This document shows positions 25,306-34,255 of a DNA stretch of 64,000 bases, piece after piece. Source of the stretch: CAZXGD01 sp046350455 (GTDB lineage: Bacteria > Planctomycetota > Phycisphaerae > Phycisphaerales > SM1A02); assembly GCA_046350455.1 (NCBI GenBank), contig JAXMAM010000004.1, positions 120,910 to 184,909 on the forward strand, read 5' to 3'. Position 1 is the stretch's first letter. Every line of letters starts with the position of its first letter. The position numbers were made by a program, and so were the translations under genes. The notes under the pieces were generated by a model. It saw only the letters and a program-made list of their open reading frames with translations, had not been told where the DNA came from and ran no database searches.

Positions 25306-26421
25306 ATGAATGAACCCCACCATCGCTCCCACGCAGCCCGCCATCACGCCGAAGACGCTGGCCTCGACCCTGCTGTGAACCAGCTGGTGGACGCCCTGGT
25401 GCAGGCTGCTGCCAAGGCTGGCCCCAGTGGCGACCATGCGAGCGGCCGCCGACTTGAACTGGCGGAGGACATGGTGCGCACCGGCCTGCGCACGCTGGGC
25501 GATGGCACCGACCTTGGGCAGGTCAAGGTGATGGCACGCGCGCTCAAGGAGATGCGCATGGCATACCGGGTGTTCAACCGGTATCGCGGCGTGCGCAAGA
25601 TCAGCATCTTTGGCTCGGCCCGCACGCCGGAGCATCACCCGGACTACATCGCGGCGCGCGACTTTGGCCGGATGATCGCAGCGGAAGGCTGGATGGCCAT
25701 CACCGGTGCTGGACTGGGCATCATGAAGGCGGGCCATGAAGGTCCGCAGCGCGACGCCAGCTTTGGACTGAGCATCCGGCTTCCCTTCGAGACCAACGCC
25801 AACGACATCATCAAGGGCGATCCCAAGCTGGTGAACTTCAAGTACTTCTTCACGCGCAAGCTCATGTTCGTGAGCCACTCCGATGCCGTGGCGTGCTTCC
25901 CCGGCGGCTTTGGCACCATGGACGAGATCTTCGAGACGCTCACGCTGGTGCAGACGGGCAAGACGCATCCCGTTCCCATCGTGCTGGTGGAGGGCATGGG
26001 CGCGGATGGCAAGCCCAATGGCTTCTGGCAGCGCTGGGAGAGCGGCGTGGTCTGCAACCTGCTGGACAGCGGGTGGATCTCCCCAGAGGACACCAGCCTC
26101 TACGAAGTGGCTGCCAGCCCGGCAGACGCGGTGCGGCGCGTGACCAAGTTCTATCACCGCTACCACTCCTCGCGCTATGTGGGCGAGACCTTTGTGGTGC
26201 GCGTGAAGCGCCCGCTGAGCACCACCCAGGTGGAGCAGCTCAACGACGAGTACCAGCACCTGGTGAAGTCTGGCAGCGTGTACCAGCAGGCTGGTCCGCT
26301 GGAGGGCGAGGACGATCACGTGCACCTGCCACGCGTGGCGTTCCACCACACGCGCCGCGGCTTTGGGCACCTGCGCCGGTTCATCGACAAGATCAACGAG
26401 TTCCCAGAGGAGACAGCGTGA
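25306..26421 (+). CDS. LOG-family nucleotide monophosphate nucleosidase-like protein
   Basis: A 371-residue member of the LOG family, whose enzymes release ribose 5-phosphate from nucleoside monophosphates. ISIFGSARTPEHHPDY and GMGA-type ITGAGLGIMKAGHEG form the nucleotide site. The signature PGGFGTMDE is at residues 199-207, and the catalytic-loop Arg is in YFFTRKLMF. It is longer than the short LOG proteins, with about 85 extra N-terminal and 70 extra C-terminal residues. The family was formerly annotated as lysine decarboxylase, which is wrong. The next gene overlaps its stop as GTGA. The exact substrate is not evident. Confidence 0.88.
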   Translation: MNEPHHRSHAARHHAEDAGLDPAVNQLVDALVQAAAKAGPSGDHASGRRLELAEDMVRTGLRTLGDGTDLGQVKVMARALKEMRMAYRVFNRYRGVRKISIFGSARTPEHHPDYIAARDFGRMIAAEGWMAITGAGLGIMKAGHEGPQRDASFGLSIRLPFETNANDIIKGDPKLVNFKYFFTRKLMFVSHSDAVACFPGGFGTMDEIFETLTLVQTGKTHPVPIVLVEGMGADGKPNGFWQRWESGVVCNLLDSGWISPEDTSLYEVAASPADAVRRVTKFYHRYHSSRYVGETFVVRVKRPLSTTQVEQLNDEYQHLVKSGSVYQQAGPLEGEDDHVHLPRVAFHHTRRGFGHLRRFIDKINEFPEETA

Positions 26422-27728
26422 CGGCACGCTGGCTGCGGTGCGCAGGGGTGGCGTGCCCTGCAGCCTGCGCGGTGCGGGCGCTTGCAATCGTGCTGGCTGG
26501 AGTGCTTGCCGCAGGCTGCGCGGGGCCGCAGGACAGCGCAGCCGAGCGCGGCGTGGTCACCCGCAGCACCTCGCGCGTGGCGCCCGGCCAGACTGGCCTG
26601 GAGGTGGCGCGCTGGGAGGTGGAGGACAGCGACGAGCGTCTGGAGAAGGCGTTGCGCGCGCATACAGCCGCGTCCGCAGCAGCCATGGACGAAGTGGCGC
26701 TCCGCCAGAACGGATTTCTGCTCTGGCCAGTGAAGCGCGCGGAGCTGGACGCGATGCTGGAGGACATGGGCGGCAGCTCCATGGACGTGCGCACATGGTT
26801 TGGACAGCTCACAGCCTGGCGAGATGTGGCGGCAGCGCCCGTGGGTCCAGCGCTGCTGGAGATTGATGGCGCCGCACGGGAGCGCCGCGGCGCTGTGGTG
26901 CGCCTGATGCTCCGCAGCTGGCCGCTGCCCATGGAGGATGGCACGCGCATCGCGGTGGAGATGGTTCCGCAGGTGGTGCAGAACGCTGCCGAAGCCAGCC
27001 TGCTGAAGAATGGCGAGCGCCTGGCCGGCCTGGTGCTTGCCACGTGCGCCATGGAACTGGAGCTGGACCGCGATGTGGCGTGGGTGATCACGTGCGATCC
27101 ATCGCGCCAGACACAGCTGCGTCTTCCAGAGGATGCGCCGCCCGCAGAGGCGGCGCCAGCCGAGGCGCCGCCGCCCGCCACCAGCGTGACGCCACAGCCA
27201 GAGCCGCAGCCCCAGCCGCAGACTGAGCCCCAGGCTGAGCCTCCGCAGCAGGAGCCGCAGCAGCCACCCGCCGGTGAGCCAACAGCTCCGCCGGGAACAC
27301 CGCCCGCGCAACCTGCTGCGCCGCCCGCCGCGCAACCTGCCGCCCCGCCCGCCGCGCCGCCCGAGCCAGCGCCGACGCCTGCGCTGCCGCCGCTCCAGCC
27401 AGCGCCGGCACCCCAGCCAGTGCAGCCCCACCAGCGGCCACCAGAAGCGCCGCCACTTCAGTCGTCCGATCCGCCAGCCAAGCGGCCTGTTCCCAAGCCT
27501 GGGCTGCAGGCCCTGATGGCCATGCTGCTGGCCACGCAGGATCAGAAGGCGTCCGAAAAGCCGCCTGTGCAGGTTGAAACCGCAGGAACGCTCCTGCTGC
27601 TGGCTTCCCCAGCCCACGGGGACATCCCTGCCCGGCGTACTGTGATGGTGCTCATCCCCCACCTGGATGCTTCGCCGTTTCCAGCCGGCCAGACCGCCCA
27701 GCCGATGACCCCTGCATCCGCCCCATGA
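26418..27728 (+). CDS. Proline-rich lipoprotein of unknown function
   Basis: A 436-residue lipoprotein with signal peptide and lipobox LAAGC (C34). Residues 35 to about 235 are a folded-looking domain with no motif I recognise (VALRQNGFLLWPVKRAELDAML, WVITCDPSRQTQLRLPEDAP). Residues about 240-360 are almost only Pro, Ala, Gln and Glu, which suits a spacer reaching through the periplasm. A final short domain follows (LLLLASPAHGDIPARRTVMV). GTG 26418 overlaps the LOG stop (GTGA), and its own stop overlaps pssA (ATGA). It is translated as the middle gene of a LOG-lipoprotein-pssA unit. Confidence 0.75.
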   Translation: MTARWLRCAGVACPAACAVRALAIVLAGVLAAGCAGPQDSAAERGVVTRSTSRVAPGQTGLEVARWEVEDSDERLEKALRAHTAASAAAMDEVALRQNGFLLWPVKRAELDAMLEDMGGSSMDVRTWFGQLTAWRDVAAAPVGPALLEIDGAARERRGAVVRLMLRSWPLPMEDGTRIAVEMVPQVVQNAAEASLLKNGERLAGLVLATCAMELELDRDVAWVITCDPSRQTQLRLPEDAPPAEAAPAEAPPPATSVTPQPEPQPQPQTEPQAEPPQQEPQQPPAGEPTAPPGTPPAQPAAPPAAQPAAPPAAPPEPAPTPALPPLQPAPAPQPVQPHQRPPEAPPLQSSDPPAKRPVPKPGLQALMAMLLATQDQKASEKPPVQVETAGTLLLLASPAHGDIPARRTVMVLIPHLDASPFPAGQTAQPMTPASAP

Positions 27729-28675
27729 CCTCCCAGCATCCGCACCAGGAACCGCCCAGCACCGCCCGCGTGGCACGCCCCGGGCGGGTGCGCCTGCGCC
27801 GCCGAGGCGATCGCCGGCCGCTTCCGGGTGTCAAGGTGCTGCCCACGCTGACCACGCTGGGCAACCTGCTGTGCGGCTTTGGCGCCATCTACTACTCCGC
27901 GCGCACTGGCGAAGCCGCTGCTGGCACGCCGTTCGGCTGGAGCACGCTGACCATCGCTGGCGCGCTGGTCTTCCTGGGCATGTTCTTCGACGCTGTGGAC
28001 GGCTCTGTGGCGCGCCTGACGCGCAGCACCAGCGACCTGGGCGCGCAGCTGGACTCGCTGGCCGACATGGTGACCTTTGGCGTGGCGCCTGCATTCATGA
28101 TGCTGCGTCTGATCAGCCAGTACTACGGGCGCGGCGAAGTGATCCTGGGTCCAGATGCTGGCACGTGGTACGCCAAGGCCATCTGGTCCATTGCGGCGGT
28201 GTATGTGTGCTGCACCGCGCTGCGCCTGGCGCGCTTCAACGCGGAGACCAGCAGCGCGTCAGAGAAGGATCACCGCTGGTTCAAGGGGCTTCCTTCGCCG
28301 GGCGCTGGTGGCGCAGTGGCTGCGCTCATCCTGCTGCACCAGCACATGGCGCTGGTTGAGTTTGCTGAGAAGGGCGAGCCAGCCTCCTTTGCGCCCATCT
28401 CTGCGCTGGCCATTCCAGCAGTCACGCTGCTGTGCGCGCTGGCCATGGTGAGCCGCATGCGCTATCCGCACTTTGTGAACCGCTACCTGAAGGGGCGCAA
28501 GAGCTTTGGCAGCGTGGCGTTCCTGGTGGTGGTGCTGGCCGCCGGCGCGTGGTGGTTCCACTACGTTCTGGCTGGCGCGCTGGTGATCTACGCGCTCAGT
28601 GGGCCGTTTGTCAGCCTGTTCCAGCCGCGGACCGCAGCACCGCCCCACTCGGGCGCAGCCGGACCTGCCGCCTAG
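27725..28675 (+). CDS. pssA: CDP-diacylglycerol-serine O-phosphatidyltransferase
   Basis: PssA makes phosphatidylserine, the precursor of phosphatidylethanolamine, from CDP-diacylglycerol supplied by CdsA (also in this window). The 316-residue membrane protein carries the complete CDP-alcohol phosphotransferase motif: D89, D92, G93, A96, R97, G106, D110 and D114 at exact spacing (FDAVDGSVAR then DLGAQLDSLADMV). A basic N-terminus precedes LPTLTTLGNLLCGFGAIYY. ATG 27725 overlaps the upstream stop as ATGA. trpB follows after 12 bases. Confidence 0.93.
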   Translation: MTSQHPHQEPPSTARVARPGRVRLRRRGDRRPLPGVKVLPTLTTLGNLLCGFGAIYYSARTGEAAAGTPFGWSTLTIAGALVFLGMFFDAVDGSVARLTRSTSDLGAQLDSLADMVTFGVAPAFMMLRLISQYYGRGEVILGPDAGTWYAKAIWSIAAVYVCCTALRLARFNAETSSASEKDHRWFKGLPSPGAGGAVAALILLHQHMALVEFAEKGEPASFAPISALAIPAVTLLCALAMVSRMRYPHFVNRYLKGRKSFGSVAFLVVVLAAGAWWFHYVLAGALVIYALSGPFVSLFQPRTAAPPHSGAAGPAA

Positions 28676-28687
28676 GATTCACCCAGC

Positions 28688-29893
28688 ATGTCACTTGCCA
28701 CCAGCGTTCCCGACTCGCTTGGCCGCTTTGGCGCCTTTGGCGGCCAGTATGTGCCAGAGACCCTCATGCCTGCGCTGGAGGAGCTGGCGCACGCCTACGC
28801 AGCAGCGCGCAAGGACCCGTCCTTTTCCGAGGAGCTGGAGGGCCTGCTGCGGCACTTCGTGGGGCGTGCCACGCCGCTCACCGACGCCCCGCGCCTGACA
28901 GCGCACGTGGGCGGCGCGCGCATCGCGCTGAAGCGCGAGGACCTGGCGCACACGGGCGCGCACAAGATCAACAACACCATGGGGCAGGCGCTGCTGGCCA
29001 TGCGCATGGGCAAGAAGCGCATCATCGCGGAGACGGGCGCTGGCCAGCACGGCGTGGCCACCGCCACAGCGTGCGCGCACTTTGGCCTCCCCTGCACGGT
29101 GTACATGGGCGCAGAGGATGTCCGCCGCCAGGCGCTCAACGTCTTCCGCATGCGCCTCCTGGGCGCAGAAGTGCGCGAGGTGACCACCGGCAGCCGCACG
29201 CTGAAGGACGCCACCAACGAAGCCATGCGCGACTGGATGGGCAGCGTGGGCAACACCCATTACATCCTCGGCAGCGTGGTGGGCCCGCACCCCTTCCCAG
29301 TGATGGTGCGTGACTTCCAGAGCGTGATTGGCCGCGAATGCCGGCAGCAATGCCTGGACCAGTACGGCCGCCTGCCCGATGCTGTGGTGGCGTGCGTGGG
29401 AGGTGGCAGCAACGCTGCTGGCATCTTCTGGCCCTTTGTGGACGACGCTGCTGTGCGCCTTCTGGGCGTGGAGGCTGGTGGCCGCGGCCCCAAGCCGGGC
29501 GACCACGCTGCTCCGCTCAGCCACGGCAGGCCGGGGGTACTGCACGGCTCGCTGAGCTACGTGCTGCAGGACCCCGCTGGCCAGACGGCAGACGTGCACA
29601 GCTGCTCGGCTGGCCTGGACTACCCCGGCGTGGGCCCAGAGCACAGCTACTGGAAGGACGTGGGCCGGGTGACCTACACCGCCGCCACAGACAGCCAGGC
29701 CCTGGAGGCCTTTGGCCTCTTGGCACGGATGGAAGGCGTCATCCCAGCGCTAGAAACCAGCCATGCCGTGCACGCAGCCACCGTGCTGGCCAAGCAGTTG
29801 CCTGCCAGCGCGCTGGTGGTCATCAACGTGAGCGGCCGCGGCGACAAGGATGTGAACGAAGTCATCCGCCTGCTGGCAGAACGCAGCGCGTAG
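28688..29893 (+). CDS. trpB: Tryptophan synthase beta chain
   Basis: TrpB joins indole and serine to give tryptophan, with pyridoxal phosphate. The 401-residue protein has family length and motifs: FGGQYVPETLMPALEEL at the N-terminus, LKREDLAHTGAHKINN with the PLP lysine K93, ETGAGQHGVATATA, CVGGGSNAAGIF, HSCSAGLDYPGVGPEHSY and the closing NVSGRGDKD. No trpA is seen in the window, so the subunits are either split in the genome or trpA is elsewhere. It follows pssA closely and is probably read from the same unit. Confidence 0.96.
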   Translation: MSLATSVPDSLGRFGAFGGQYVPETLMPALEELAHAYAAARKDPSFSEELEGLLRHFVGRATPLTDAPRLTAHVGGARIALKREDLAHTGAHKINNTMGQALLAMRMGKKRIIAETGAGQHGVATATACAHFGLPCTVYMGAEDVRRQALNVFRMRLLGAEVREVTTGSRTLKDATNEAMRDWMGSVGNTHYILGSVVGPHPFPVMVRDFQSVIGRECRQQCLDQYGRLPDAVVACVGGGSNAAGIFWPFVDDAAVRLLGVEAGGRGPKPGDHAAPLSHGRPGVLHGSLSYVLQDPAGQTADVHSCSAGLDYPGVGPEHSYWKDVGRVTYTAATDSQALEAFGLLARMEGVIPALETSHAVHAATVLAKQLPASALVVINVSGRGDKDVNEVIRLLAERSA

Positions 29894-29936
29894 GAACCCA
29901 GCGCAGATTCCCAAGGTCTGCGCGGGGACTCGCCGA

Positions 29937-29942
29937 TATCCT
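29937..29942 (+). promoter_or_regulatory. Candidate -10 box (TATCCT) of dacB
   Basis: TATCCT lies 30 bases before ATG 29973, leaving a short leader that contains GGAGAG as ribosome site. Confidence 0.4.
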
Positions 29943-29972
29943 GTCCACACGCCCCTTCGTCACGGAGAGACG

Positions 29973-31529
29973 ATGTCCTACACCCGCTCGTTTGGCGTCT
30001 TGGCCACGGCTACGGCCCTTCTCGCCACCCCATTCATGCTGGCTGCTGGCGGCCGCACGCAGGCCTCTGCAGTGCCGCAGGCTGCGCCGCAAGGCGCCCA
30101 GGCTGCCACCTCTGCGGACCTGACTGCTGCCGTGCGCCAGGCCATCGCAGCCACTGGCCTGAAGAAGGCCAGCATCTGCGTGAGCGTGCGCGACATGGTC
30201 ACTGGCCGCGTGCTGGCAGATGTGAACGGCGACCAGCCCATGCTGCCAGCCAGCAACATGAAGGTGCTGACCACCGGCGCGGCGCTGCACACCCTGGGCG
30301 CAGATTTCACCTTCCGCACCCGCCTGCTGCGCAACGGCGACCAGCTGGTGGTGGTGGGCGACGGCGATCCATCCTTCGGCGATCCTGTCCTCCTGGAGCA
30401 GATGGTCTTCACAGATCCGCAGGGCAACCAGCACCGCGGCATGACCGTGGACGGCCTCTTGGACTACTGGGTGGACGCTGTGAAGCGCGCCGGCGTCACG
30501 CAGGTGCGCGAGCTGGTGGTGGACGACCGCGTGTTCGACCGCCAGTTCACCCATCCCACCTGGCCAGCCGACCAGCTGGACAACGCCTACTGCGCCCAGA
30601 TCTCTGGACTGATGTTCCACACCAACCTGCTGCATGCGTACATCGCAGCAGCGGGCGGGCGCGCAGAACTGACGCGCTGGGAGCCAGCCGCCCCATGGCT
30701 GCGCGTGGTGAACAAGAGCGCGGCCGCCACCAAGAAGAACGATTCTGGCGTGTGGGTGGGCCGCACCGACGACGCCAGCATCTTCACCCTGAACGGGCAC
30801 ATCAAATCCACCCTGTCGGAACCCGTGGCGGTGTGCGTGAACGACATGCCAGCCTTCTTTGCTCGGCTTCTGGCAGAGCGGCTGCGCGCGGCAGGCGTCA
30901 CGGTGGGGAGCGCGCGCACTGCAGCGCCCACAGACCCGGCTGCCAACGGCACAGTGCTCGGCCCGGTCATCCAGACGCCGCTGCGCACCGTGGTGCAGCG
31001 CTGCAACACCGACAGCCAGAACATGTACGCAGAGAGCCTCCTGAAGCGCATCGGCCACGCCAAGGCTGGCGGCGCTCCAGGCAGCTGGACCAATGGCGCG
31101 CAGGCGCTGGCCGCCGCCATTGACGAGCGCCTGGGCGCTGGCAGCGCTGCCAAGTGGCTGGTGGTGAGCGATGGCAGCGGGCTTTCCCGCGGCAACCGTG
31201 TGGCGCCGCACCTGGTCACCGCGTGGCTGCGCTCCATTGGGCTTGACTCCGCCATGCGCGAAGCATTCATCGAGAGCCTGGCTGTGGCGGGCGAGACTGG
31301 CACCGTGTCCAAGCGCTTCAAGGATCTGGACACCACCAAGGTGTTCGCGCCCTGCAAGACGGGGTACATCAACGGTGTGAGCTGCCTGAGCGGTTTCGTG
31401 GGCCCCGTGGGCGGGCAGCCGCGATACGCGTACAGCATCCTCTGCAACGACCTCACCGAGCCCAACGCTGTGGGCAAGGCCAAGCAGATGCAGGAGCGCG
31501 TGGTAAAAGCGCTGGCCAACGCGCTGTAG
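29973..31529 (+). CDS. dacB: D-alanyl-D-alanine carboxypeptidase/endopeptidase (PBP4 type, family S13)
   Basis: A 518-residue exported penicillin-binding protein that trims or opens peptidoglycan cross-links. After a signal peptide (residues 1 to about 32) the three active-site motifs appear in S13 order: SxxK at S94-K97 (LPASNMK), SxN at S348-N350 (TDSQNMYAES), and KTG at 462-464 (CKTGYING). The long insertion between SxxK and SxN is typical of PBP4. GGAGAG sits upstream of ATG 29973. recQ follows after 25 bases but has its own -10 box. Confidence 0.93.
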   Translation: MSYTRSFGVLATATALLATPFMLAAGGRTQASAVPQAAPQGAQAATSADLTAAVRQAIAATGLKKASICVSVRDMVTGRVLADVNGDQPMLPASNMKVLTTGAALHTLGADFTFRTRLLRNGDQLVVVGDGDPSFGDPVLLEQMVFTDPQGNQHRGMTVDGLLDYWVDAVKRAGVTQVRELVVDDRVFDRQFTHPTWPADQLDNAYCAQISGLMFHTNLLHAYIAAAGGRAELTRWEPAAPWLRVVNKSAAATKKNDSGVWVGRTDDASIFTLNGHIKSTLSEPVAVCVNDMPAFFARLLAERLRAAGVTVGSARTAAPTDPAANGTVLGPVIQTPLRTVVQRCNTDSQNMYAESLLKRIGHAKAGGAPGSWTNGAQALAAAIDERLGAGSAAKWLVVSDGSGLSRGNRVAPHLVTAWLRSIGLDSAMREAFIESLAVAGETGTVSKRFKDLDTTKVFAPCKTGYINGVSCLSGFVGPVGGQPRYAYSILCNDLTEPNAVGKAKQMQERVVKALANAL

Positions 31530-31542
31530 GCAGCAGCGCCCC

Positions 31543-31548
31543 TACACT
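31543..31548 (+). promoter_or_regulatory. -10 box (TACACT) of recQ
   Basis: TACACT ends 6 bases before ATG 31555 in the short dacB-recQ gap. Confidence 0.4.
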
Positions 31549-31554
31549 GGGGCC

Positions 31555-33433
31555 ATGCGGACGGATTCGCAGCGCAGTTCCCCTGTCCTGGATGAGGAGA
31601 CACTGGGCGAGGTCCGGCGCATCTGGGGCTTTGACACCCTGCGGCCACTGCAGGCAGAGGCCATCCAGGCTGGTCTGGACGCGCGGGACAGCCTGCTGGT
31701 GATGCCCACGGGTGGTGGCAAGAGCCTGTGCTACCAGGTGCCGCCGCTGGTGGCTGCCCGGCGCGGAGACACGCGGCTGGACGTGTGCGTCAGCCCGCTG
31801 ATCGCGCTCATGAAGGACCAGGTGGACGGCCTGCGGGCCTCGGGGTACCCCGCTGCAGCGCTCCATTCCGGCATGGCGGCGGACGAACGCGAAGCCGTGC
31901 GTCGCGCAGTGCGTGCAGGTGAAGTGCGCCTGCTGTTCGTGAGTCCAGAGCGGCTGCTGGCGCCGGGGTTCGACACCTGGCTGGGCAGCGTGGGCGTGCG
32001 CGCGGTGGCCGTGGACGAGGCGCACTGCATCAGCCAGTGGGGGCATGACTTCCGGCCCGAGTACCGGCAGCTGGCTGGCATTCGCACGCTGTTGCCAGGC
32101 ATCAGCATCCACGCCTGCACGGCCACGGCCACGCCGCGCGTGCAGCAGGACATCGTGGAGCAGCTTGGGCTGCGCAACCCGCTGGTGCTGGTGGGCAGCT
32201 TCGACCGGCCCAACCTCATCTACCGCATCGAGCCCCGTGTGGACGGCCGCCGCCAGCTGCTGGAGGTGCTGCAGCGCCACCGCGACGAGGCAGTGATTGT
32301 CTACGCCATCAGCCGGCGCGACACCGAGACGCTGGCGGAGTATCTGCAGCGCGAGCGCTTCAAGGCCGCGTGCTACCACGCAGGACTGGCGGCAGACGAG
32401 CGCCACCGCGTGCAGGAGGCGTTTGCAGCAGAGGAGCTGGACGTGGTGGTGGCCACGGTGGCGTTTGGCATGGGCATTGACCGCAGCAACGTGCGCTGCG
32501 TGGTGCACATGGCCACGCCCAAGAGCGTGGAGCACTACCAGCAGGAGACCGGGCGCGCGGGCCGCGACGGCCTGGAGAGCGAGTGCGTGCTCTTCTACAG
32601 CTATGCAGACGTGGTGAAGTGGCGCACCATCATGGATGCCGCGTCTGGCAACAGCGGCGATGAGGACTCCCCCGCCACCGCTGACGCGCTCCAGCAACTG
32701 GAGGCCATGACGCGCTTTGCGGGCGCTGCGGTGTGCCGGCACCGATGGCTGGTGGAAGCACTTTGGGCAGGAGTACCCGGCCAAGAATTGCGGTGCATGC
32801 GACGTGTGCCTGGGCGAGGTGCGCACCGTGCCAGACAGCACCACACTGGCTCGCAAGATCCTGAGCGCTGTGGCGCGCACTGGGCAGCGGTACGGCGCCG
32901 GCTACCTGGCGGACGTGCTGCGCGGCGCAGACACAGAGGACGTGCGCCGCCGCGGACACGCGGCCCTGCCCACCTACGGCCTGCTGCGCAGCGAGGACCG
33001 CTCAGCGCTGACCAACTACATCTTTCGAGCCTGGCAGAGCCTGGGGCTCCTGGAGCGGACCGATGGAGAGCAGCCCGTGTTCGTGCTCACGCGCGCTGGC
33101 CGTGAAGCGCTGACTGGCCAGACGCCCGTGCCGCTCCGCCAGCCACCGCGCGGACGTGGACGCAGGCACGCCACCGTGGACAGCGGCGTGGTGGGCCTGC
33201 ACCAGGTGGATCCAGCGCTCTTCGAAGCCCTGCGCGGCGTGCGCAAGCAGCTGGCTGCGGCCCGCGGCATTCCGCCCTACCTGGTGTTCAGCGACGCCAC
33301 CCTGCGCGAGATGGCCGCGGTGCGCCCGCAGACGCTGCAGGCCATGCGCGCCATCAAGGGCGTGGGCGACCGCAAGCTGGCAGAGTTTGGTCAGGCCTTC
33401 CTGGCAGCCTGCGCAGAGGCCGCCACCACCTGA
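31555..33433 (+). pseudogene. recQ: ATP-dependent DNA helicase RecQ, interrupted by a +1 frameshift
   Basis: RecQ unwinds DNA during recombination and fork repair. The first frame (from ATG 31555) encodes the helicase core: RPLQAEAIQ, Walker A PTGGGKSLCYQ, DEAHCISQWGHDFR, TATATPRV, GRAGRDGLESECVL. It reaches the first zinc ligand in AVCRHRWLV near 32734 and then runs into unrelated sequence. The rest of RecQ continues in the next frame from about 32756: KHFGQEYPAKNCGACDVCLG (remaining zinc Cys), the winged helix, and an HRDC domain (ALRGVRKQLAAARGIPPYLV). One extra base around 32751-32757 (GTGGAAG) explains the break. It could be a real mutation or a sequencing error. The 3' end overlaps scpA by 43 bases. 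Confidence 0.85.
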
Positions 33434-34218
33434 TCAATCGCAGCTGAGACATCCAGCTCGATCTCGATCACATCGTGGATGCGGTCCTGGCGGATGGCGA
33501 TGCGCTGCTCGCGCGCCAGCTCCAGCATGGCCAGGAAGAGGCCGATGGCCTCGCTGCGCGTGCGGCCGGCAAAGACCTCCTGCAGCGTCATGCGCTTGGC
33601 AGGCGCGTTGCTCAGGCGGTCCACCAGGTCTGCCTCATGCAGGCTGATGGGCGTGTCGTCGTACTCCACGGTGTGCGCGCCCATGCGCGTCACGTCAATG
33701 CCCGCGATGATCCGTTCGTACGCCTCGATTAGATCCATCAGGTGGAGATCGTCCAGCTCCAGGTCCAGCTCGTGCTCGGTGGCCTCTGTCTCAGTCGCGT
33801 TGCGGACGCCCACCGGGTAGCGCTGCGCATACTCGTTGCGCAGGCGGTCCAGGCTGTCGGCTGCGGTGCGGTACTTCTGGTAGGCCAAGAGCTGCTGCAC
33901 CAGCTCAAAGCGGGGGTCGGTGTCGTCCAGCGGGTTGCCGTCCAGGTCATCAGTCTGGCCGTCCGCGCCGCGCTTGCCAGCGGGCGCCAGCGTGCGGCTC
34001 TTGATCTCCACCAGCGTGGCTGCCATCACCAGGAACTCACCAGCCATGTCAATGTCAATGCTGTCCAGGTCCTTCAGCAGCGTGAAGTACTGCTCGGTGA
34101 TCTGGTGGATGGGGATGTCTGTGATCTCCACCTCAGCGCGGCGGATGAGGAAGAGCAACAGGTCCAGTGGGCCCTGAAAGCTGTCCAGTCGAACCTGATA
34201 ATCGTCCTGCAGCGGCAC
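33391..34218 (-). CDS. scpA: Segregation and condensation protein A (kleisin)
   Basis: ScpA bridges the SMC heads in the chromosome-condensing complex. The 275-residue protein has the kleisin start YQVRLDSFQGPLDLLLFLIR, the EVEITDIPIHQITEQY segment and MAGEFLVMAATLVEIKSRTL. A Asp/Glu-rich middle follows, then a C-terminal winged helix (SEAIGLFLAMLELAREQRIAI). The start is GTG 34218, 7 bases after a TACCCT box. scpB is not in the window. The 3' end overlaps recQ tail to tail by 43 bases. Confidence 0.92.
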   Translation of the reverse strand: MPLQDDYQVRLDSFQGPLDLLLFLIRRAEVEITDIPIHQITEQYFTLLKDLDSIDIDMAGEFLVMAATLVEIKSRTLAPAGKRGADGQTDDLDGNPLDDTDPRFELVQQLLAYQKYRTAADSLDRLRNEYAQRYPVGVRNATETEATEHELDLELDDLHLMDLIEAYERIIAGIDVTRMGAHTVEYDDTPISLHEADLVDRLSNAPAKRMTLQEVFAGRTRSEAIGLFLAMLELAREQRIAIRQDRIHDVIEIELDVSAAIDQVVAASAQAARKA

Positions 34219-34225
34219 AGTGGGA

Positions 34226-34231
34226 AGGGTA
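34226..34231 (-). promoter_or_regulatory. -10 box (TACCCT) of scpA
   Basis: TACCCT on the minus strand ends 7 bases before GTG 34218. It is 12 bases from the divergent -10 of kdsD. Confidence 0.4.
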
Positions 34232-34243
34232 CCGGCGCACGGC

Positions 34244-34249
34244 TAGAAT
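34244..34249 (+). promoter_or_regulatory. -10 box (TAGAAT) of kdsD
   Basis: TAGAAT ends 6 bases before ATG 34256, within the 37-base divergent gap shared with scpA. Confidence 0.45.
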
Positions 34250-34255
34250 CGCATC

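Noticed and set aside
25306..26421. Lysine decarboxylase
   Set aside because: The PGGFGTMDE motif belongs to the LOG/nucleosidase family; the decarboxylase name is an old misannotation.
32717..33433. Independent small HRDC protein gene downstream of recQ
   Set aside because: The frame holds exactly the missing C-terminal part of RecQ, including three of its four zinc Cys, so it is the second half of a frameshifted recQ.
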